Shown piece after piece: positions 1-5,029 of a DNA stretch of 5,029 nt; position 1 is the stretch's first letter, and each line of letters opens with the position of its first letter. The stretch lies in the NCBI GenBank assembly GCA_018899795.1, contig JAHIHJ010000151.1:1-5029 (forward strand), read 5' to 3'. Under the pieces are notes generated by a model. That model saw only the letters and a list, made by a program, of their open reading frames with translations. It was not told the DNA's origin and ran no database searches. The DNA comes from Methanobacteriota archaeon. Its GTDB lineage: Archaea > Halobacteriota > Methanosarcinia > Methanosarcinales > Methanoperedenaceae. The position numbers and the translations under genes are program-made.

Positions 1-235
1 AAAAGAGATCGGAATAATTTCTTTAACATTAACGGTTTTGGCAATAGCAGGAGCACTTATATTTTTGAATCAAAATGTTATTCCAGAAAGGGCCATTATC
101 GTCGATTCTGGAGAAGTTCTGTGGGTACATTACCTGGCCAGGTTTTATGTTATTTTTTGTGTAATTAGTCTCACAGCTCATTTGATATTGATGCATATAA
201 AACTTACCAGATTTAAAGGATTTCATGAAGGTTGA
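1..235 (+). CDS. Probable b-type cytochrome membrane subunit, C-terminal part (5' end outside window)
   Basis: The frame starting at base 2 is open to the left edge, giving 77 C-terminal residues before TGA at 233-235. No start codon is visible, so I read this as a truncated gene and not as a small protein starting at TTG 38. It contains two hydrophobic helices: one in the first ~21 residues, and one following the sequence VLWVHYLARF. The second helix has histidines in the pattern H-x16-H-x4-H (VHY, AHL, MHI) and ends in a basic, presumably cytoplasmic, tail (KLTRFKGFHEG). The next gene's last helix has a very similar layout (H-x13-H-x4-H). I infer that this is a paralogous b-type cytochrome in which these histidines bind heme and pass electrons to or from a membrane quinone-like carrier. 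The family call rests on this short tail only; a non-heme membrane protein remains possible. Confidence 0.65.
   Translation, partial: KEIGIISLTLTVLAIAGALIFLNQNVIPERAIIVDSGEVLWVHYLARFYVIFCVISLTAHLILMHIKLTRFKGFHEG
229..235 (+). promoter_or_regulatory. Ribosome binding site favouring the TTG start at 241
   Basis: AGGTTGA resembles the archaeal Shine-Dalgarno core AGGTGA with one extra T. It ends 5 nt before TTG 241, the same spacing seen at the next gene. The competing TTG at 232 lies inside this site and has only AAAGGA (215-220), 11 nt away. The site sits within the last codons of the preceding gene. The call is moderate because the match is imperfect. Confidence 0.45.
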
Positions 236-240
236 TTAAA

Positions 241-918
241 TTGAGTTACCAGATAGAAAGATTCTCTCCAAACCAGATAATCGTTCACTTCATTATAGGT
301 ATATCCATAATGATGTTATATTTGACAGGGATCCCTCACCTCTATCCTGAACATCTGGGATGGATATTGAAGCTAATGGGTTTATCAAATGCTTTGTTTA
401 TTCATAGACTGGCTGCAATCGGACTACTGTCGTCTGCAATTTATTATTTGATCTATTCAGTGTTGTATTGGAAATTTATTGATAGAACTTATTTTAACAA
501 GATCGTCTACCCTACTTCTAAAGATATAGTCGATTTTATGAATGATAACCTGACGATCCTGGGCATGCGACAACAAAGAACTGATTACGATAAATACAGC
601 TGGCTTCAGAAAGGTCTTATCTGGAGCGTCATTATTATTGATTGTCTGATTCTGGGTATGTCCGGTATTGTGCTGTGGGCGCCGTGGTTATTTGCACCAT
701 TCCTTCCAATATCATATTTATTAACAATCAAGCTTATTCACGGCAGTTTAGCGATTGTGAGCCTGTGTGTTATTTTGCCACATTTTTATATAGTTCATCT
801 GACTGCATTCAGATTCCCGCTGGATAATACCATGGTCACAGGGACAATTTCAAAAGAAGAATCGATGCAGGAACATCCTTACTGGTACCGGGAACTTTCA
901 GGTGAGAAGTATGATTGA
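241..918 (+). CDS. FdnI-type di-heme cytochrome b, membrane subunit
   Basis: This integral membrane cytochrome has the build of the formate dehydrogenase/Ni-Fe hydrogenase cytochrome b family. Counting from TTG 241 (225 aa), there are four hydrophobic helices at about residues 13-32, 52-75, 125-147 and 158-188. Candidate heme histidines are H16 in helix 1 (RFSPNQIIVH), H55 in helix 2 (FIHRLAA), and H167 and H181 in helix 4, with H186 nearby. The hydrophilic loop of about 45 residues before helix 3 ends in KYSWLQKGLIW, close to the KYN..QK..YW hallmark of FdnI. No formate dehydrogenase or hydrogenase catalytic subunit is in view. The likely partner is therefore the multiheme cytochrome c downstream, with this protein exchanging electrons between it and a membrane carrier such as methanophenazine (inference). 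An alternative start is TTG 232 (228 aa), which would overlap the upstream stop. The 3' end overlaps the next gene by 8 nt, suggesting translational coupling. Confidence 0.85.
   Translation: MSYQIERFSPNQIIVHFIIGISIMMLYLTGIPHLYPEHLGWILKLMGLSNALFIHRLAAIGLLSSAIYYLIYSVLYWKFIDRTYFNKIVYPTSKDIVDFMNDNLTILGMRQQRTDYDKYSWLQKGLIWSVIIIDCLILGMSGIVLWAPWLFAPFLPISYLLTIKLIHGSLAIVSLCVILPHFYIVHLTAFRFPLDNTMVTGTISKEESMQEHPYWYRELSGEKYD
900..905 (+). promoter_or_regulatory. Shine-Dalgarno site for the small membrane protein
   Basis: AGGTGA exactly matches the core complementary to the 3' end of archaeal 16S rRNA. It lies 5 nt before ATG 911, inside the end of the cytochrome b gene. It supports ATG 911 over the GTG at 902, which falls within the site itself. 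Confidence 0.65.
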
Positions 919-1174
919 ACGGATCGGATATCCACTGGTATTGGTTTCGATGTTGACAATTGTCCTTGTTGAAACAAATATCCTTACAACGGGAATTATA
1001 ATAACAATTGGTCTTAATATCGCCATGGCTTTGGTGTTTTTCCTGACCATAGCACTGCTGCTTGGTTTTACAGAGTCCTTGATGATGTTCTATAAGATCG
1101 AGCGCCACCCCCTCTATTCTCCCATTAGAGCCGCCTGGATAAGCGAACAAAATAAGAGAATTAAAATGAAATGA
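911..1174 (+). CDS. Small two-helix membrane protein, function unknown
   Basis: This is an 87-residue protein I do not recognise. Two hydrophobic segments are clear, at about residues 7-25 and 28-53, followed by a basic, hydrophilic tail (ERHP at 64-67, then R73, K82, R83, K85, K87) that probably lies in the cytoplasm. It has no cysteine and one histidine (H66), so it is unlikely to bind heme on its own. ATG 911 is chosen because AGGTGA ends 5 nt upstream; GTG 902 would add three residues. It overlaps the cytochrome b gene by 8 nt and precedes the cytochrome c by 16 nt, so it is probably a structural or assembly subunit of the same complex (inference from position). The stretch ALLLGFTESLMMFYKIERHP is faintly like the GxxES segment of NuoH/HyfC-type membrane subunits, but this is too weak to name it. 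Confidence 0.75.
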   Translation: MIERIGYPLVLVSMLTIVLVETNILTTGIIITIGLNIAMALVFFLTIALLLGFTESLMMFYKIERHPLYSPIRAAWISEQNKRIKMK

Positions 1175-1190
1175 TAAAGAGGGTACTGAA

Positions 1191-2591
1191 ATGACAAAGG
1201 TGTATATATTACTGGCTACTTTCGCATTATCGACTTTTATCATAATATCATTAGGTAATATCAATTATAATGGATACCAGCCCCTTGCAGCACATTATAT
1301 CAACAACGATACATGGTCGGATGAGAAATGCAGAAGCTGTCATTATAGCATATATGATGAGGTAGTCAATTCATATCATGTGCAGCGAGTCAATTCATAT
1401 GGAACAGATGGACAGTGGGATCCCCTTTTTCTGAATCTTATTGAAAAGCAGGATACAAAAAAACTTATTAGAGGATGCAGTCTGTGCCATGTTCAAGGTA
1501 TTTGTCCACATAAACCAGCAATTGCGGCTGTCGCTGCACAATCGGAATGCGGCCGATGTCATTCAGAAGATGAACTCATATTTAAGAAACATGATGCAGA
1601 TGGGATCATAGGAGGGAGTATCAGCACAAATTGCCAGACATGTCATTCAGGTGATACTTCCACTGAAAATTTTTATTTCACTCATATTGCAGATACTACA
1701 TGTGCCAATAAATGCCACCAGACCGATGTTGCGACACGCGCTGTAATGTGGAGCAGTGATAATTATGGTTCTTACGACGTTCATTCCAATGCAGGTATTG
1801 GCTGTATTCAATGCCATATAACCTCCAATCATCAGATCGGCAGGGGAAACATTATCGATCGGTCTGAATCACCTGTAACCACTGATCTACTCGTAAGACA
1901 GTGCATAGACTGCCATACTGAAGTTACGCATGGTATGATCGTGGATGCTCATCTTGAGAAGGTATCGTGCGAGGCATGTCATATACCTGTTCTTCCTGGT
2001 GGTATGTTGCCAGGCGGTAAGCCAATATATTCAATTGACTGGACAAAAGGCTATAGAAATATCACATTCAGAGAGACGGATTTCCAGCCAGTACTGGCAT
2101 GGTTCAATGGTACCGTACAGGGGATACCCTATCCATCTAACAGGGATGATTCAGGTGCTATGTTAAAGCCGTTCAATCTAATTTCTATAACATGGTGGGA
2201 TGAAGGAAATGATCTGGATATCGTTAATAATCCCAATTCAAGCATGCAGTGGGGCAGTCCCATTGTCTTATCTCAGATAGATGTAAACGGAAAACCGGAT
2301 TATAACAATGCCGTATTACGAAATAGGCAATTTTACTATTCAGTAAGCCATAATATTGTGGGTGAGAAAAGCGCTCTTGGTAAAGGTGCTTTATGGTGTG
2401 CTGATTGTCACGGCAATACTTCCAGGATTGACTGGAATTTACTGGGATATGAAGCAGATCCAGCCCAGACCGACCCTCCCACAGATTTCACTTCTTATAA
2501 AATCACTGTAGAGACCATTCCTGCCAGGCCAAAACCTGTAGAGGTAATAAGTAAACAATGGTTATTCAAAATAGCCCGAGGAGGGGACTAA
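1191..2591 (+). CDS. Exported multiheme c-type cytochrome, nine heme motifs, Rnf-associated
   Basis: This 466-residue protein moves electrons on the outer face of the membrane. A hydrophobic N-terminal segment (about residues 4-22) acts as a signal peptide or anchor; there is no C-terminal helix. Eight CXXCH motifs start at residues 47, 96, 120, 148, 205, 238, 260 and 403, and one CXXXCH (CANKCH) is at 171-176. Ten further histidines (35, 63, 107, 134, 165, 198, 214, 247, 254, 387) are enough for bis-histidine ligation of all hemes. A heme-free stretch of 138 residues separates hemes 8 and 9 and contains IDWTKG (282-287) and AWFNGT (303-308). These recall the octaheme tetrathionate reductase-like family (recalled, not searched). 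By position it is the counterpart of Methanosarcina MmcA, the seven-heme cytochrome encoded before rnfC and thought to link Rnf to methanophenazine, but it has more motifs, so I do not give it that name. The start ATG follows GAGGGT (1179-1184) at a good distance. Use as an extracellular electron carrier is a possible alternative role. Confidence 0.95.
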   Translation: MTKVYILLATFALSTFIIISLGNINYNGYQPLAAHYINNDTWSDEKCRSCHYSIYDEVVNSYHVQRVNSYGTDGQWDPLFLNLIEKQDTKKLIRGCSLCHVQGICPHKPAIAAVAAQSECGRCHSEDELIFKKHDADGIIGGSISTNCQTCHSGDTSTENFYFTHIADTTCANKCHQTDVATRAVMWSSDNYGSYDVHSNAGIGCIQCHITSNHQIGRGNIIDRSESPVTTDLLVRQCIDCHTEVTHGMIVDAHLEKVSCEACHIPVLPGGMLPGGKPIYSIDWTKGYRNITFRETDFQPVLAWFNGTVQGIPYPSNRDDSGAMLKPFNLISITWWDEGNDLDIVNNPNSSMQWGSPIVLSQIDVNGKPDYNNAVLRNRQFYYSVSHNIVGEKSALGKGALWCADCHGNTSRIDWNLLGYEADPAQTDPPTDFTSYKITVETIPARPKPVEVISKQWLFKIARGGD

Positions 2592-2597
2592 AGGATC

Positions 2598-3806
2598 ATG
2601 TCGGGTACGTTTTTGAAAATCAAGAAAGAGATGTATATACTCTCCTTCTCAAGGTTTTTTGAGGATTTCGGGACAGGTATGATGGTTGCACTGATACCTC
2701 TATATATTGCGCAGTTGAATTCTGTATATTTTCATGAAGTACCTGTAGCAGTAAAGGTGGGCATTGTAATGAGCGTTTTTGGCGCTGTTATTGCACTTTC
2801 ACAACCTCTGTTAGGTGTTCTCAGCGATCAAATAGGCAGGCGAAAACCTTTCATTCTTTTCGGACTTGCCGGCTTTGCAGTAATATCTTTCTCATATGCA
2901 AAGATACATTTGTTTGAATCAATGATAGTCCTGAGAATCATTGAAGGTTTGCTGGTCGGCGCCGCTTTTCCATCACTTATGGGTATGTTATCAGATTTAT
3001 CACTTCCGAACACAAAAGGTCGGGTATTAGGGATGCATTCCACCATTCGTGGGATTGCTTTCGGGACAGGACCAATATTTGGCGGGGCTGTGGCAATGTA
3101 CTATGGTTATGCAGCAGGATTCTATCTATGTGCAGTTTTAGGAACATTGAGCTTATTATTGGTCAGTTTTTTTGTCAAAGAAACATATAGAGGCTACCAG
3201 AGTGTTACCCCATCAAAGATATCAAAAAATATCCTGGTAATATCAGGCACTGTATTTGTCATGATGGCAGGTACCATGATCGTCGTGGCACTCTTACCTG
3301 AATTTGAAGGACGGCTCGGTGCATCCCAGTTCTCTTTGGGTATCATGATTTCAGTTTTCATGCTTGCACGATTGCTATTTCAGATCCCCATTGGTACCAT
3401 TTCAGACGCTTTCGGGAAACGAAAAATTGCAGTGTTAGGTCTTGCTGTGTCGTCTATTCTTATAATAAGTCTTGGATACGCTTCTTCTATAAATGAACTT
3501 ATTTTCATCAGGATACTACAGGGTGTTGCAGCGGCGGCAGTAAATATACCTCTTGTAGCACTGGCAACAGAAATGGCTGATGGCAGTAATATCGGTCACA
3601 GCATGGGCTGTGTTATGAGCGCAAACGCTGGTGGTATGGCGATAGGACCGCTGGTGGGAGGTATGCTGGCAGGATATGTCTCATTTCTCACTCCTTTTTT
3701 CCTTTGTGCATTTTTGATGTTATTATCAGCGGTCTTGATCTGGATCACAGTAAAAGAACTACCTGGACAATATAGTATTATTTCAAATAATTCAGCGGCG
3801 GGATGA
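2598..3806 (+). CDS. Major facilitator superfamily transporter, probable 12-helix antiporter
   Basis: This 402-residue protein, typical in length for the superfamily, has about twelve hydrophobic segments in two related halves. The MFS motif A appears in both halves in the loop after helix 2 and helix 8: GVLSDQIGRRK at 73-83 and GTISDAFGKRK at 266-276. The helix-4 arginine signature is R113-IIEG, echoed by R305-ILQG. The motif C of drug/proton antiporters is present in helix 5 (GTGPIFGG, 156-163), with a similar AIGPLVGG in the second half. It is therefore most likely a proton-driven exporter of the DHA1 type, with unknown substrate. It starts 6 nt after the cytochrome c stop, with GAGGAGGGG at 2578-2586 as a purine-rich ribosome site, and ends 4 nt before rnfC, so it should be co-transcribed with the electron-transport genes. 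Its place between the cytochrome and rnfC is unexpected. Export of a cofactor or redox compound is possible but unsupported. Confidence 0.95.
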   Translation: MSGTFLKIKKEMYILSFSRFFEDFGTGMMVALIPLYIAQLNSVYFHEVPVAVKVGIVMSVFGAVIALSQPLLGVLSDQIGRRKPFILFGLAGFAVISFSYAKIHLFESMIVLRIIEGLLVGAAFPSLMGMLSDLSLPNTKGRVLGMHSTIRGIAFGTGPIFGGAVAMYYGYAAGFYLCAVLGTLSLLLVSFFVKETYRGYQSVTPSKISKNILVISGTVFVMMAGTMIVVALLPEFEGRLGASQFSLGIMISVFMLARLLFQIPIGTISDAFGKRKIAVLGLAVSSILIISLGYASSINELIFIRILQGVAAAAVNIPLVALATEMADGSNIGHSMGCVMSANAGGMAIGPLVGGMLAGYVSFLTPFFLCAFLMLLSAVLIWITVKELPGQYSIISNNSAAG

Positions 3807-3810
3807 TGAG

Positions 3811-5029
3811 ATGACAGAGAAAGAGATAGAAAACAGCAGCTCAACCGAACAATCGAAACCGTACCGCAAACAAGTCGTGATCCCATTATTACAACATAGA
3901 GGTGCTATTTGTGAACCATTGATAAAAGTAGATGATAATGTACTAAAGGGACAGAAAATCGGAGAATGCGATAACGATTTTGGGGCGAAGGTCCATTCCA
4001 GTATTTCTGGACATGTCATTGGTATTGAAGAGAGGCCACACCCTTGCTGTAATAAAAAACCCAGTATAATAATAGAATCAAATGGGACTGATCAAACTAT
4101 TAATTTTATTCCCCAGCAAAACCCTTCAAAAGAATATATATTTGACACTTTGAAGGATTCAGGGATCGTCGAACTGAATGGGTATCCGGTTTTTAATATA
4201 TTAAATACCCAAAAGACCATAGATACAATTTTGGTTAACCTTACTTATACTTCCGATGCAAATAGTAACTGCACGCCAGAAAATATCCCAAAACTGATAA
4301 GCGGGATGAAACTTTTAATGAAAGCTACTGATGCAGCGCAGGGAGCATTCATAATTCACAGGAATAATAACCAGCTTGCTTCAGCCATTCGATATGGATT
4401 AAAAGAAGACAATATTAGAATCATCAAAATGAAACATAATTATACACCGTTAATGAGCAACCTTCTTGCTCATGATATGACCGGGATGCGGATTTCAAAT
4501 ATCGACACACCAGTAGATGCAGGAGTAATGATATCAAGCGCTTATGGGGCATTGGCAGTTAACGATGCAATCATTGAAGGGATCCCCCCGATCGAGGTCA
4601 ATGTTGCAGTATCTGGCGCAGTGGGGAAGCCGGGCATTCAGAAGGTTGGTATTGGAACCAGTTTCAAAGATATTATCCAGTCCAGTGGCGGATATGTGGG
4701 TGAACCAGCCAAAATTATCATGAACGGAATACTTACAGGAACAGCCCAGGTCACAGATGAAGTCCCTGTGATCAAATCCACTACCGAAATCACTGTTCAG
4801 TCCATTGATGAAGTGGTGCGGACCAAACCCGGTCCTTGCATCCACTGCGCACGATGTGTGGATGTATGCCCTGTAAATATTCTGCCAGCCCGAATTGCCT
4901 CCTTTTCAAATATAGGCAGATATGACGAATGCAAAAAACTCAATGTTTACAGCTGTGTTGAGTGCGGTTTATGTGATTATAGCTGCCCTTCCAACATACA
5001 TATTTTGCAGTTGATCAGGTTTGCCAGGA
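3811..5029 (+). CDS. rnfC: Rnf complex subunit C, iron-sulfur protein (3' end outside window)
   Basis: RnfC is the peripheral cytoplasmic subunit of the ion-pumping Rnf complex (ferredoxin:acceptor oxidoreductase). The frame runs open from ATG 3811 to the right edge (406 residues); family length suggests a few tens of residues are missing. The N-terminal lipoyl/sandwich-like domain is recognisable (residues ~20-92: GAICEPLIKV, VLKGQKIGE, VHSSISGHVIGIEE). A central Complex1_51K-like domain follows, then a SLBB-like segment (~268-330: VNVAVSGAVGKPG, VGIGTSFKDII, GGYVGEPAKIIMNG). Two [4Fe-4S] motifs are intact: C343, C346, C349, C353 and C382, C385, C388, C392. The glycine-rich FMN/NADH loop of NADH-linked RnfC (GIVGxGGAGFPT) is replaced by GIVELNGYPVF (118-128), and the NGAECEP motif by NLTYTSD (143-149). 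NADH is thus unlikely to be the acceptor; in Methanosarcina the acceptor is reached through a cytochrome c. The start follows the transporter stop by 4 nt; ATGs at 3803 and 3806 hit a stop at once. rnfD, G, E, A, B are expected downstream. Confidence 0.96.
   Translation, partial: MTEKEIENSSSTEQSKPYRKQVVIPLLQHRGAICEPLIKVDDNVLKGQKIGECDNDFGAKVHSSISGHVIGIEERPHPCCNKKPSIIIESNGTDQTINFIPQQNPSKEYIFDTLKDSGIVELNGYPVFNILNTQKTIDTILVNLTYTSDANSNCTPENIPKLISGMKLLMKATDAAQGAFIIHRNNNQLASAIRYGLKEDNIRIIKMKHNYTPLMSNLLAHDMTGMRISNIDTPVDAGVMISSAYGALAVNDAIIEGIPPIEVNVAVSGAVGKPGIQKVGIGTSFKDIIQSSGGYVGEPAKIIMNGILTGTAQVTDEVPVIKSTTEITVQSIDEVVRTKPGPCIHCARCVDVCPVNILPARIASFSNIGRYDECKKLNVYSCVECGLCDYSCPSNIHILQLIRFAR

Noticed and set aside
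38..235. A complete small gene starting at TTG 38.
   Set aside because: The frame stays open to the window edge and TTG 38 falls inside a hydrophobic helix, so a truncated longer gene is more likely.
1175..1190. Promoter or terminator between the small membrane protein and the cytochrome c.
   Set aside because: The gap is 16 nt and filled by the ribosome binding site; no TATA box/BRE pair or T run could be supported there.
836..1264. Open frame of 142 codons on the minus strand.
   Set aside because: It crosses three well-supported genes on the opposite strand and has no family signal; it is the complement of membrane-coding sequence.
1503..1512. Cysteine at residue 105 (GICPHK) as a tenth heme site.
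   Set aside because: There is no second cysteine in CXXCH spacing; His107 is more likely a distal ligand.
1995..2015. CCTGG...CCAGG inverted repeat as a hairpin or terminator.
   Set aside because: Only five base pairs, inside the cytochrome c gene, no T run; it comes from two similar PGG codon groups (LPGGMLPGG).
3803..3808. ATG codons at 3803 and 3806 as rnfC starts.
   Set aside because: Both are in a frame that stops at TGA 3812-3814; only ATG 3811 opens the rnfC frame.
4534..4845. Open frame of 103 codons on the minus strand.
   Set aside because: It lies wholly opposite rnfC, whose iron-sulfur motif is beyond doubt, and its translation shows no recognisable domain or ribosome site.

Overview
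The window reads as a piece of one archaeal membrane electron-transport operon. All six genes lie on the + strand, and each is separated from the next by 16 nt or less or overlaps it. In order they are: the 3' end of a probable b-type cytochrome (1-235), an FdnI-type di-heme cytochrome b (241-918, or from 232), a small two-helix membrane protein of unknown function (911-1174), an exported multiheme cytochrome c with nine heme-attachment motifs (1191-2591), a major facilitator transporter (2598-3806), and rnfC, the peripheral iron-sulfur subunit of the Rnf ion-translocating complex, cut by the right edge (3811-5029). No stretch over 300 bases lacks a gene. I see no tRNA, rRNA, CRISPR, insertion sequence or terminator, and both operon ends lie outside the window.

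The likely source is a cytochrome-containing archaeon of the Methanosarcinales or the related methane-oxidising ANME-2/ANME-3 groups. Three things point there: a large multiheme cytochrome c encoded just upstream of rnfC, as with mmcA-rnfCDGEAB in Methanosarcina acetivorans; moderately AT-rich DNA with many ATA, AGA and AGG codons; and translation signals resembling AGGTGA. This is inference. Some sulfate-reducing bacteria also place a multiheme cytochrome next to rnfC, so a bacterial source is not fully excluded.

Taken together, RnfC and the downstream Rnf subunits (presumed rnfD, G, E, A, B) would oxidise ferredoxin on the cytoplasmic side and pump ions. The multiheme cytochrome c would carry electrons on the outer face of the membrane, and the b cytochromes would link it to the membrane quinone-like carrier (methanophenazine in this group). 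RnfC has lost the glycine-rich FMN/NADH motif and the adjacent acidic motif of NADH-linked Rnf, which fits a complex that does not use NAD. The unusual points are the extra b-cytochrome pair and small membrane protein ahead of the cytochrome c, the nine rather than seven heme motifs, and a transporter gene lying between the cytochrome and rnfC.
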